A DNA stretch of 64,000 nt, taken from the NCBI GenBank assembly GCA_014192625.1, contig BJHM01000018.1, forward strand, positions 1 through 64,000, given 5' to 3'. A model generated the notes under the pieces. The model was not told the DNA's origin. It saw only the letters and a list, made by a program, of their open reading frames with translations, and searched no databases. Of the stretch, positions 33,344 through 43,971 are shown in pieces. Numbering within the stretch: the stretch's first letter is position 1; each line of letters begins with the position of its first letter. A program made the position numbers and the translations under genes. Source of the stretch: Planctomycetota bacterium (GTDB taxonomy: Bacteria; Planctomycetota; UBA1135; UBA2386).

Positions 33344-35209
33344 GTGACCCAAGCACTTGAAGTTCGCGCTCTGCGATTTGGCTACGGCCGCAGCGAATCC
33401 GTGCATGACGTCTCGTTGTCGCTCGCGACCGGCGACTGCTATGGGTTTCTCGGCCACAACGGTGCTGGAAAAACCACCGTGCTGCGGCTGTGCCTTGGCC
33501 TGCTTTCACCGCGCAGCGGCTCGGTCCACATCCATGGCATCGATGCGTTGCGTTCGCCACGTGAAGCACGCGCGCTGCTTGGGGCGATGGTCGAACGGCC
33601 TGGTTTTCATCTCCAGGCAACCGCGCTTCAAAACCTCGCGTCGCTCGCCCGCCTGCAGGGCATGTCACGCAAGACCGCCAGCACGGAGAGCTGGCGCGTA
33701 ATCGAACTGCTCTCCCTAAAAAACGCCGCGGGCTGGCCGGTCGGCGCGTTCTCGCTTGGCATGCGGCAACGGCTCGGCATCGCGCAAGCATTGCTTGGCA
33801 AACCCAGGCTCTTGTTGCTCGACGAGCCAACCAACGGCCTCGACCCAGAAGGCATCGCCGACCTGCGCGCGTTGCTGCGCCACCTGTCGCGGGATGAAGG
33901 CACAACAGTGCTGTTGTCGAGCCATCAACTGCAAGAGATCGAAGGCCTATGCACGCGCATCGGCGTCTTGCGCGAAGGGCGCATGGCACTCGAGGGCAAC
34001 GTCGAGGACCTGCGCCGGGAAATACCAAAGCGACACATCGTGCAAGGCACGCCCATGGAGTCGATGCGGGCACGACTCATTGAGCTTGGGCTTGCACCAA
34101 TCAGCGACGGCGAACAAATGTTGGTCGATCTTGGTCCGCGCAGCGCGGGCACGGTCGCACGCGCACTGACGGACATCGGCGAGCTCACTGCGTTCTCACC
34201 TGAGAGCATCACGCTAGAGTCCATCTACCTTCGTGCCACGCGCATAGAGGAACCGGTCAGCACACCGAAAAGCAGCGCCACGCAGAAGGCAGCAACGACC
34301 AGCGATGCGCAACGGATCGCAGTATCGATAGGCTTTGGCACCACCAAGCGGCCCCGCTTTCGCGCCTATCGCCATGAGGTGCACGTGCTGCTGCGGCGGC
34401 CATTGACGAAGGTGCTGCTCTTTTTGCCAGCGGCCTTTGCTGCGATCTCGGTAAACACCTACCGCCAGCAGGTCGGCGCATCCCTCGAGCGCGTGCAAGC
34501 AAAAGAACAGTTCAGCGCGGACTCGGGCAGCGGTCATCTCGCCGTTGCGCACGCGCTGCTCGCGGCCGTGCCGGTGCTCGCACTATGCCTGCTCTGGCTT
34601 GGTAGCCAGTCCATTGCTGCCGACCTACAACGCGACACGCTGCGCAATTCGATGACCCGTTCGGTGACGCGCGGCGATGTGCTGTTCGGCAAGCTGTTGG
34701 CACTCGCCACCTTCGCGCTCGCCGGTTGGGCCACGCTCGCGGCCAGCGCGATCACAACCGCGGCACTACTGCTCGGACTCGACGACCTCGAAGAAATAAC
34801 CCGCAACGGTGGCCGCCAAGTGCTCGCCTCGGCCATCGACGTTTCACCCATACTCGTGCAGGCATTGCTCTACTGCCTGCCGCCACTGCTCGCCGTGGCA
34901 GCGCTCGGCTTGTGCGCCTCATCGCTGGCCCGGCGCCCGGCGCGCGCACTCGCACTAGCGCTGCTGCTCATAGCCTTGCCCGAAACCGTGCGCGCCGCAC
35001 TGCGCGACAATGCCGCATGGCTCCTTTCGAGCCATCTGCCGACTTTTCTGCGCGACGATTCCGTGCTCGGTTACTTTGAAAAACTCGCGCGCGGCGCTGC
35101 CGATGCCAACTGGGCATGGGAACAGCATGCGCTACTCACACCGCTATGCTGGTTTGTCGGCGCGATCCTCATTGCGTTCGCAGCCCTTCGCCAGCTTCGC
35201 ATTCCATAG
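33344..35209 (+). CDS. ABC-2 type transporter with ATPase and permease fused
   Basis: A 621-residue protein starting at GTG 33344. Residues 1-230 are an ABC ATPase: Walker A 'GFLGHNGAGKTTVLRL', signature 'FSLGMRQRLGIAQALLG', Walker B 'RLLLLDEPTNGLDPEG' and H-loop 'TVLLSSHQLQEIEGLC'. Residues 345-621 are the permease, with about six hydrophobic segments ('VLLFLPAAFAAISV', 'VPVLALCLLWLGSQSI' and others) of the ABC-2/NosY kind. The order ATPase-then-permease in one chain implies a homodimeric exporter. It is 79 bp after the thioredoxin-like gene and 5 bp before the PDZ lipoprotein, so it is probably in the same operon. Confidence 0.9.
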   Translation: MTQALEVRALRFGYGRSESVHDVSLSLATGDCYGFLGHNGAGKTTVLRLCLGLLSPRSGSVHIHGIDALRSPREARALLGAMVERPGFHLQATALQNLASLARLQGMSRKTASTESWRVIELLSLKNAAGWPVGAFSLGMRQRLGIAQALLGKPRLLLLDEPTNGLDPEGIADLRALLRHLSRDEGTTVLLSSHQLQEIEGLCTRIGVLREGRMALEGNVEDLRREIPKRHIVQGTPMESMRARLIELGLAPISDGEQMLVDLGPRSAGTVARALTDIGELTAFSPESITLESIYLRATRIEEPVSTPKSSATQKAATTSDAQRIAVSIGFGTTKRPRFRAYRHEVHVLLRRPLTKVLLFLPAAFAAISVNTYRQQVGASLERVQAKEQFSADSGSGHLAVAHALLAAVPVLALCLLWLGSQSIAADLQRDTLRNSMTRSVTRGDVLFGKLLALATFALAGWATLAASAITTAALLLGLDDLEEITRNGGRQVLASAIDVSPILVQALLYCLPPLLAVAALGLCASSLARRPARALALALLLIALPETVRAALRDNAAWLLSSHLPTFLRDDSVLGYFEKLARGAADANWAWEQHALLTPLCWFVGAILIAFAALRQLRIP

Positions 35210-35214
35210 CCACC

Positions 35215-36189
35215 ATGATGTCACTCCGCTGGCTGTTGCCACTGCTGCTCATTAGTGCCTGCACGACGGGCGGAAAATTGGCCACCGAACCACCGCCGCT
35301 CGCGGACATGGAGGAGCCACTCGACCTGCGTGCTGAGCCTGACGACGAAGCCGCGCGCGAAAAACTGCCCGCAGGCTGCTTCTCCGGCATCGTCGTCGAG
35401 GACGCACGCGACACCCTCGCTGCCAAACTCAGCGAACCAAGCCAGCTGCGCATTGCGCAAGTGATCGAAAACTCCCCCGCGCATGCCGCCGGGCTGCAGG
35501 CGGGCGATCTGCTGCTTGAGGTAGGCATCGGCGACAAGACGCCGCAACCTCTCGTCCGGCTCAGCGAGTGGCGGCAGATCGAGCTGACCTCGGCACCAGG
35601 CACGCGCATCAGCCTGCTGGTCGATCGCGCAGGACACGATGCGAAGTGCGAACTCACTTTAGTCGCACGACTGCGTGGTTCCGCGCGCAGCACTGGCGAA
35701 CGGTTTCGTGAAGAGGCTCGCGTCGGCGTTACGTTTCGCACCGCCACCGAAGTGGAAGCGCGCACCGCCAATCTCGGTCCCGGCGGCGGCGCGGTGATCA
35801 CCGGCATGTCGAAGGCTAGCCCGTGGCGCAAAAACGGCCTGCAGTTTGGCGATCTGATCACCGCCATCAACGGGACTCCCATTGCGCATCCGCAAGACTT
35901 GATCTTTGCGCTGCGCGATGATCGCAAAGACACCGCGCGCCTTGACCTGATGCGCAAAGGTGCGCCCATTGCGCTCGATGTGCGACTCTCGCGCCGCGCA
36001 ACCGAACTCGCTGAGTTCTCGATCCCCCTGGTCTACGCCTACTCGTCTGGCCGGGGCCTGAAAGAATGGTCCGCGCTGCTCGGCATCTGCAGCTACCAGA
36101 GCACAGAGGCCGCGTGGCGCTTTCGACTGCTCTGGTTGATCAGCTTCGGCGGCGGTGATGCGGACCGCTTGATGGAAGCTGGCTCATGA
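35215..36189 (+). CDS. double-PDZ lipoprotein
   Basis: A 324-residue protein from the ATG at 35215 (or 35218). The signal peptide ends in a lipobox, 'LLISAC'. After an acidic linker come two PDZ-like units: residues about 60-150 ('VIENSPAHAAGLQAGDLLLE') and about 165-265 ('VITGMSKASPWRKNGLQFGD', 'LITAINGTPI'). No protease triad is present, so it is a PDZ adaptor rather than a DegP-like protease. The C-terminal ~55 residues ('YAYSSGRGLKEWSALLGICS') are unassigned. Its stop overlaps the next start as ATGA, indicating translational coupling to the FG-GAP protein. Confidence 0.85.
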   Translation: MMSLRWLLPLLLISACTTGGKLATEPPPLADMEEPLDLRAEPDDEAAREKLPAGCFSGIVVEDARDTLAAKLSEPSQLRIAQVIENSPAHAAGLQAGDLLLEVGIGDKTPQPLVRLSEWRQIELTSAPGTRISLLVDRAGHDAKCELTLVARLRGSARSTGERFREEARVGVTFRTATEVEARTANLGPGGGAVITGMSKASPWRKNGLQFGDLITAINGTPIAHPQDLIFALRDDRKDTARLDLMRKGAPIALDVRLSRRATELAEFSIPLVYAYSSGRGLKEWSALLGICSYQSTEAAWRFRLLWLISFGGGDADRLMEAGS

Positions 36190-37706
36190 CACCTGCGGCA
36201 CTCATTGCAGCCATCACAGCAATCACCACCACGGTCATCGCACAAAGCGATCTCAAGGTCAGCACGCTGCAATTTCCCAAGGCGACTCGCGTGGTCAGCG
36301 CGTATTGCGCAGACCTCGACTTGGACGGGCGCACCGACCTTGTGATCACCACGGAGACGGATGGCCACCGAGAACTGCGCACGCTGCTACGCCGCCCAAT
36401 ACCGCCATGTTTCGCCGGTGAGCCAACCGTGCTCCGCATCGACAAGGACGTTGTCGCGTTCGCGTTTGTCGATGTGCTCTCGCGCAAAGGCTGCGAGCTA
36501 GTGGTGTTCACTCCCGAGCGCGCCGTCGCCATGCTGCCGGGCGAGAACGACACGCCGATTTTTGAGTCGTTGTTTGCCCACCGCATCCTGTGGCCTGCAG
36601 CAAAGAAGAACGCGCTCGCAACAATGCAGTCGATGGTGCGCGACCTCGATGGCGACGGCCTCGCCGACTTCGCGGTGCCCGAACCCGACGGCGCACGCAT
36701 CCTGCTGCAACGCCGCAGCGAGAACGGCACCACGTTTGTCGTCAACGGCACGATCACACTGCCGGCTTTTCGCCAGCCGCTTGCGGGCAAACTCGGCCGC
36801 AGCAGCATGCTCGCCGCACAAAATAAGCTCGGCCTTGCAATCGTCGATGACGAACCAAGCTCGCAGATTGATCCCGCTACGCGCGACCCGCTGCTGCAGA
36901 TCCGCACCCGCTCTGCGCCATTCCACTTCGCCGATTTCGACGGCGACCAGCGCCTCGACGGCATCGCGCTCCGCAATGAACAACTCTGGCTGTGGCGGCA
37001 AGAGAGTGCGGGCACCTTTGCGCCGCTGGCGACGAGCCTGCCACTCCCGCTCCCCGAAGATCGCCTGTCGCTATTTGACCCGGCCTTTGACGTGCAGTTC
37101 GCCGACCTCGACCTGGACGGGCGCAGCGACCTGCTGGTTACGACCTCCGCGCAGCGCAATGACGAGATCGAGACGCGCATTGATCTCTATCGCCAACGCG
37201 CCGAACACGGACCCTGGCCGGCGATGGCGGATTCGCGACTACGATTGCAGACCCTTGCGGGTGCGCCGCAAATCGTCGATGCCGACGGCGACGGCAAGCA
37301 GGACCTCGTTGCGCTCACGCTGCGGACCGACCTGCTGCGCGGCCTCGACGGCACGGCGAAGGGCATCGAGGTTCAACTCAACATCTTTCGTGGCGATGGC
37401 AACCGATTCACGCTCCCAGCCCTGATCACAAAGCAGCTGCAATTGCCAGCCATCGGCGGCCCGAGCGATCCGCTGGTGGTAAAGGTGCTGGCCGGCAAGA
37501 ACGGCGCACCAGGAGCGCTGCTCTTGCGCACTGGTGACGCGCTGCAAATGCGGCCGCTGCGCCGCGATGGCAAGCGCCTGTTGCTGGATGAGCCCGCGTG
37601 GCAACATCCGATCTCATCCAAGGCACGCCTGCGCACAATAGCTGGCGAGCCGGGCGAACTATTGGTGCTCGAAGATCACGAACTGCAGCACGTGAGGTGC
37701 CAATGA
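36186..37706 (+). CDS. secreted FG-GAP/VCBS-repeat protein (first of pair)
   Basis: A 506-residue protein with a short signal peptide ending 'TTVIAQ'. Calcium-binding-type repeats recur: 'DLDLDGRTDLVITTETDG', 'DLDGDGLADFAVPEPDG', 'DFDGDQRLDGIAL', 'DLDLDGRSDLLVTTS' and 'DADGDGKQDLVALT', the FG-GAP/VCBS pattern that folds as a seven-bladed propeller. It starts inside the stop codon of the PDZ lipoprotein and its own stop overlaps the start of a second, similar protein (ATGA in both cases). The pair is likely secreted or periplasmic and probably made in fixed proportion; the ligand is unknown. Confidence 0.88.
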   Translation: MTPAALIAAITAITTTVIAQSDLKVSTLQFPKATRVVSAYCADLDLDGRTDLVITTETDGHRELRTLLRRPIPPCFAGEPTVLRIDKDVVAFAFVDVLSRKGCELVVFTPERAVAMLPGENDTPIFESLFAHRILWPAAKKNALATMQSMVRDLDGDGLADFAVPEPDGARILLQRRSENGTTFVVNGTITLPAFRQPLAGKLGRSSMLAAQNKLGLAIVDDEPSSQIDPATRDPLLQIRTRSAPFHFADFDGDQRLDGIALRNEQLWLWRQESAGTFAPLATSLPLPLPEDRLSLFDPAFDVQFADLDLDGRSDLLVTTSAQRNDEIETRIDLYRQRAEHGPWPAMADSRLRLQTLAGAPQIVDADGDGKQDLVALTLRTDLLRGLDGTAKGIEVQLNIFRGDGNRFTLPALITKQLQLPAIGGPSDPLVVKVLAGKNGAPGALLLRTGDALQMRPLRRDGKRLLLDEPAWQHPISSKARLRTIAGEPGELLVLEDHELQHVRCQ

Positions 37707-39361
37707 GGGCGCTTCCATTGTTCATGCTCGCCGCCACTGCAGCAGCGCAGTCGCCGTTGCTCGGCACGTTGGAGCCGACTGCGCGCGTCGTTACTGAAGC
37801 CCTCGCGGACACCGATGGCGATGGTATGCAAGAACTGTTGGTGCTCACCGTGCTCGGCGATTTGCAGCGTCACGTGCTGATGCGCGACCCAGCGAGCAAG
37901 CTCTGCCTGCACGGCGTATTGCAACTGCGTGATCCGGCGCACTCACTGATCGCCTGCCGCGACTTGCTGCCGACCAACGGCAGTGAGGTGATTGTTGCAG
38001 ATCCAAGCGGGACCTTCGTGCTGCCATGGCCGACAAACGGCGGCGATGCAAAAGCACCATTGAGCCTCGCACGCCGCGCCCGCTGCACGATTCGCACCGA
38101 CACGCCGCTGTGGAGCCCCTTCGTGCAGGACCTAAACGGCGACGGCAGGCTCGACCTGCTGATGCCGACCATGGAAGGTTGCCAGCCATTCCTGCAACGC
38201 GCCACCACGAACCAGGACGGCACCATTGAGTTTGCGCAGATGCCACTGCTGACACTGCCTGTCCAGATCACCGCCGACCCGAGCGCGATGGGCCTCGACG
38301 ACGATCATCAGGGCGCACTGATCGTGCCGCGCATAGAAACCGCTGACCTCAACGGCGATCACCGGCCTGACCTGCTCACGCGCCAAGGTCAAAAACATTC
38401 GTTTCAGATGCAGGACGAAAACGGCATGTTTGCAGCACCGGTCGAACTCGACCTCGATCAGTTCGAAGACAGCACGCCAAAGGCCGCCGTGGCACCCGGC
38501 TCGACCATCGTCCTCGGTGACAATCAACATCTGCAGCGTGGCGATGTCGACGGCGATGGCATCCCCGACTTCGTCATCGCGCATCGGCGCAAGATCTGGA
38601 CTTTCCTTTGCGGTCCCGCTGGGCCGCAATTCTTGAAGGCGCGCACGCAAGCAGTCGCTGACGACGTGAGCGGCATGCTGCTGGTCGACTTAAACGAAGA
38701 CCAGCACGCCGATCTGCTCACGTTTCAAGTCCAGCTCCCGAGTATCGGCACGCTGATCCTGGGCCTGATCCAGTCGATCGACATCGACGTCCGCGCGGTC
38801 GGTTATCGCAGTGAGGCGGCGGGCTTTGCTGCCTTGCCAGCGTGGCGCCGCACGATCACCATTCGCATCCCGTCGCTGCTGTCCTTGCTCAGCCGTCAGG
38901 AAGAGATCGTGCAGCGACTGTTCAAGATCCTCGACAAGGCTAGGCCATTTGTCCGCGGCGCATTCACAGCAGCCAGCGCGCAGGACCTTGCACTGGTCAC
39001 CACGGATGGCAAAGCGATCGATCTGTATGCAATGCGGAGCGCGCCGCCCGAACTGGCTTCGGTCGCTGGCCGACGCATGGTGCGCACCCTCCTGTTTGAG
39101 GATGCCAATACGGTGTTCGACCTAGACCGCATTTTCGGCCTGGTCTCCGGCATGATCGACCAACAGACGAGCCGCCTCATCGGCGATGAAAAGCCACTGA
39201 CCTCAAAAGCGCTGCGCGATCCCGCCGAATGGGCACTCCTGCGCCTGCTCGCCGCCAACATGGATGAAAACATGGGGGATGAAGTGGTGGTGGTCTACCA
39301 GCTGACTGCCGACCCTTCCCGCCGCGCCTACGACGTGCTTTCCTTCGCCGCTGCGCGATAA
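37703..39361 (+). CDS. secreted FG-GAP/VCBS-repeat protein (second of pair)
   Basis: A 552-residue protein from the ATG at 37703, chosen because it overlaps the previous stop and begins a signal peptide ('MRALPLFMLAATAAAQ'); the frame is open further upstream inside the neighbour. Repeats include 'DTDGDGMQELLVLT', 'DLNGDGRLDLLMPT', 'DLNGDHRPDLLTRQ', 'DVDGDGIPDFVIAH' and 'DLNEDQHADLLTFQ'. It is a paralogue of the upstream gene and differs mostly in a longer C-terminal part with few repeats ('DLDRIFGLVSGMIDQQTSRL'). A hairpin directly follows the stop, so it closes the cluster. Confidence 0.88.
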   Translation: MRALPLFMLAATAAAQSPLLGTLEPTARVVTEALADTDGDGMQELLVLTVLGDLQRHVLMRDPASKLCLHGVLQLRDPAHSLIACRDLLPTNGSEVIVADPSGTFVLPWPTNGGDAKAPLSLARRARCTIRTDTPLWSPFVQDLNGDGRLDLLMPTMEGCQPFLQRATTNQDGTIEFAQMPLLTLPVQITADPSAMGLDDDHQGALIVPRIETADLNGDHRPDLLTRQGQKHSFQMQDENGMFAAPVELDLDQFEDSTPKAAVAPGSTIVLGDNQHLQRGDVDGDGIPDFVIAHRRKIWTFLCGPAGPQFLKARTQAVADDVSGMLLVDLNEDQHADLLTFQVQLPSIGTLILGLIQSIDIDVRAVGYRSEAAGFAALPAWRRTITIRIPSLLSLLSRQEEIVQRLFKILDKARPFVRGAFTAASAQDLALVTTDGKAIDLYAMRSAPPELASVAGRRMVRTLLFEDANTVFDLDRIFGLVSGMIDQQTSRLIGDEKPLTSKALRDPAEWALLRLLAANMDENMGDEVVVVYQLTADPSRRAYDVLSFAAAR

Positions 39362-39363
39362 GA

Positions 39364-39402
39364 CAAAGGGCCCGTTGCCGCACCGCACGCGGCGGCCCTT
39401 TG
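39364..39402 (+). terminator. terminator-like hairpin after FG-GAP cluster
   Basis: CAAAGGGCC at 39364-39372 pairs perfectly with GGCCCTTTG at 39394-39402 around a 21-nt G+C-rich loop, two bases after the stop codon. A T run is lacking, so it would be an imperfect intrinsic terminator or an mRNA 3'-end stabiliser. Confidence 0.55.
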
Positions 39403-39651
39403 CGGCACGATTCGCCAGCGCCTGACAGCGGCGAATCGGCGCAGTACGAAAACCGCTCGCAGAGGTGCCCATAGCCCCTCCCAAAGGGTCGCATTCGCCG
39501 CCAAACAAGCCAGACTTCTGCCTAGAACCATCTCTGTTCTGCCGCCTCCCCCGCCGAGTCGCTATCCTGCTCGCCCCTCGGAGCCACGGCGCTTCCCGCT
39601 AGCAGCCTCGCGCCCGAGCATCGACACTGCACTGACGAGCTCCCAACGAAC

Positions 39652-41460
<1,809 letters not shown>

Positions 41461-41468
41461 GGCAAAGC

Positions 41469-43163
41469 GTGACTACCAAAAGCGTCATCCCCTCGACCAA
41501 CATGACTCAACTCGGCGGCAGGAAGAAGAAAAAGAAGCTGATCACAACGGGACCGATCCGGACCAACCTCGAAGCGTTCGGCGTTGCGATCCTCGGTGCC
41601 GTGTTGCTCAAGTGGTATTGCCTTGAAGCATTTCAGATCCCGACCTCCTCGATGCAGCCCACGCTGATGGGCAGCAATGAAGCATCGGTCTACGATCGCC
41701 TGTTGGTCGACAAGCTGCTACCTGCGTTCCGCGACCCCAAGCGTTGGGACGTAACGGTCTTTGGTTACCCGCTGCAGAAAAATCAGAACTACGTGAAGCG
41801 CCTCGTCGGCTTGCCCGGCGACAAACTGCTGATCGCTGGGGGCAACCTCTACCTCGTCGATGAGGCGGACGGCAAGCGCACGTATAACCCGCTGCGCAAA
41901 CCGGCACGGATCCAAGAACTGTTCTGGAAGGAAGTGTTCCCCGCGCGACAACTAGTCCGCGGCGACAACAAGGCACTCGGTGGCCTGCTGTTCGCAACGC
42001 CAAGTGACTCATGGAAAGAACTCGACGGCGCGTTCACCATCGACCTGAAGGGCCAGAACCGCCCAGCATGGCTCACGTTTGACGACAGCGCGGCTGGCGG
42101 CTTCATCGACCTCGTGTGGGACGGCTATCCAACCAGCACGGCAGCCGCGATCCGCGAACGTGCCGGCTCCAACGGCAACGAGATCGTCCCGGATGCGCGC
42201 ATCGAAGCCACGTTCACGCCAGCCGACCAGATCGACGAGCTGCAGATGCAAGTCGATGTGCTGCGGCCAGACCGCGATCGACTGAACTTTGCGCTGGTGG
42301 TGAAGGGCGGCAAGGGCACGCTCGAAGTGCGCGGCAAGGACGACACGAAGCCGCTGCTAATATCCAACGCATTCGTCTGCGAGCTAACGCCTTTGCGCGC
42401 AACCAGCATCTGCTTTGCGCACCTCGACGACATGCTCTACGCATGGCGCGACGGCCAGCAGATGCTTGAGCTCGACGTCGCCGCTTATCACTGCCGCGAA
42501 GGCTGCGAGCTCGAATCGCCGCAAGCCAAGGACAACCAGCGCGTAAAACCGCAGATCCTGATCAAGGGCAAAGGCAAACTCGAGATCAGCGGGCTACGCA
42601 TTTGCCGCGACCTGCAATACACGACGCGCGGCTTCGAAGAGCTTCGCAGCACGCTCAAAAAAGACGGCTTCATCACCGTCCCCGACGGCAACTATTTCAT
42701 GATGGGTGACAACACCCAGCAGTCGATCGACTCGCGTGGCTGGACTGCGCTTCGGCTGGGCGTGACCGCCGACAACACCGTCATCCCACTGACCGAGGTC
42801 GACCCGGTGAAGAACCCTGGTTCACACACGCTGCGCGGCAACAAGCGCACGGTGCCCCCGACTAGCCCGCCTGACCGCGATGAGACACCGGTGATTATCG
42901 CAAGCAGGGACATGCTCGCAATGATCGACGAGTTTGGCGAAACCCACGCCCTGAAGGCGCGCATCAGCAAACCCTTCCGCGATCAAGTTGCCGGCAGTGA
43001 ACGGGCGGACTTTGCGATTGAAAAGCTTGGCGCCCAGGATGGCCGCAGCGATTGGCAGCCACCCGAAGAATGGGTGCCGTTCGTGCGACGCGAACACATC
43101 CGCGGCCGCGCTCTGCTGATCTTCTGGCGCTGGCCATTTCCGCGTTGCAGCCCGATCAAGTGA
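41469..43163 (+). CDS. lepB: signal peptidase I with large insertions
   Basis: A 564-residue S26 peptidase, about twice the usual size, from GTG 41469. A basic N-terminus and one hydrophobic segment ('GVAILGAVLLKWYCLEAF') precede the catalytic Ser61 in 'IPTSSMQPTL'. The catalytic Lys110 lies in 'YVKRLVGLPGDKL'. The C-terminal box 'YFMMGDNTQQSIDSRGW' is only at about 409-425, so roughly 280 residues of extra, mostly beta-type sequence separate it from the Lys, and another ~100 residues lie before the end box 'IRGRALLIFWRWPFPR'. All catalytic residues are kept, so it is probably an active leader peptidase. It sits between lepA and lptB with gaps of 8 and 4 bp. Confidence 0.93.
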   Translation: MTTKSVIPSTNMTQLGGRKKKKKLITTGPIRTNLEAFGVAILGAVLLKWYCLEAFQIPTSSMQPTLMGSNEASVYDRLLVDKLLPAFRDPKRWDVTVFGYPLQKNQNYVKRLVGLPGDKLLIAGGNLYLVDEADGKRTYNPLRKPARIQELFWKEVFPARQLVRGDNKALGGLLFATPSDSWKELDGAFTIDLKGQNRPAWLTFDDSAAGGFIDLVWDGYPTSTAAAIRERAGSNGNEIVPDARIEATFTPADQIDELQMQVDVLRPDRDRLNFALVVKGGKGTLEVRGKDDTKPLLISNAFVCELTPLRATSICFAHLDDMLYAWRDGQQMLELDVAAYHCREGCELESPQAKDNQRVKPQILIKGKGKLEISGLRICRDLQYTTRGFEELRSTLKKDGFITVPDGNYFMMGDNTQQSIDSRGWTALRLGVTADNTVIPLTEVDPVKNPGSHTLRGNKRTVPPTSPPDRDETPVIIASRDMLAMIDEFGETHALKARISKPFRDQVAGSERADFAIEKLGAQDGRSDWQPPEEWVPFVRREHIRGRALLIFWRWPFPRCSPIK

Positions 43164-43167
43164 CCAC

Positions 43168-43944
43168 GTGAGCATCGGCATGAACGAGATCTTGCGCACC
43201 GAAGGACTAGTCAAGTCTTACCGGGGCCGCCGCGTGGTCGACCAAGTCACCATCCGCGTGCAGGAAGGTGAGATCGTCGGCCTGCTCGGGCCCAACGGCG
43301 CCGGTAAGACCACCAGCTTCCGCATGGTCGTAGGTATGGTGCAGCCCGACTCGGGCAAGGTCATGTTTCGTGGCAAGGACATCTCGCGCATGCCGATGTA
43401 TCGCCGCGCACGCCTCGGCCTTGGCTACCTTGCCCAAGAAGCGAGCGTGTTCCGCAGGATGTCGGTGTTTGACAACGTGGCCTGCGTGCTCGAAGCGCGC
43501 GGCGTAGCACAAAAGGAACGCAAGCAGCGCACCACGGACTTGCTCCAAGACCTCCAGCTAAACCATCTGACAGACTCGCTTGGCGAGCAGTTGTCCGGTG
43601 GCGAACGCCGCCGTCTTGAGATCGCGCGCTCACTTGCCACCGAGCCATCTTTGCTGCTGCTCGACGAACCTTTTGCCGGCGTTGATCCGATCACGGTCGA
43701 AGAGATTCAACGCATTCTTGCGGCACTCGCCCGACGCGGCATCGCCATCCTGATCACCGACCACAGCGTCATTGAAACGCTGCGCATCACCGATCGCGCA
43801 TACATCATCCACCAAGGCAAGGTGTTTGCCGAAGGCGATCCACAGGCGATCATCGCCAACGAACAAGTGCGCAAGGTCTACCTCGGCTCAAACTTTGGCG
43901 AAGGCATCAGCGAAGAAGAAGAGCGCGGCCTCGATCTCGGTTGA
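43168..43944 (+). CDS. lptB: LPS export ABC transporter ATPase
   Basis: A 258-residue ABC ATPase of the LptB type, starting at GTG 43168 (an ATG at 43180 is also possible). Walker A 'GLLGPNGAGKTTSFRMVVG', the LptB-like 'LGLGYLAQEASVFRRMSVFD', signature 'LSGGERRRLEIARSLA', Walker B 'LLLLDEPFAGVDPITVEEIQ' and H-loop 'AILITDHSVIETLRI' are all intact. LptB2FG extracts lipopolysaccharide from the inner membrane, so the gene points to a diderm envelope; LptF, LptG and LptC are not in the window. It follows lepB by 4 bp and is convergent with the PilT gene. Confidence 0.93.
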   Translation: MSIGMNEILRTEGLVKSYRGRRVVDQVTIRVQEGEIVGLLGPNGAGKTTSFRMVVGMVQPDSGKVMFRGKDISRMPMYRRARLGLGYLAQEASVFRRMSVFDNVACVLEARGVAQKERKQRTTDLLQDLQLNHLTDSLGEQLSGGERRRLEIARSLATEPSLLLLDEPFAGVDPITVEEIQRILAALARRGIAILITDHSVIETLRITDRAYIIHQGKVFAEGDPQAIIANEQVRKVYLGSNFGEGISEEEERGLDLG

Positions 43945-43971
43945 CCGGCTAGCCGCGCGCGTGGCGGCGGC

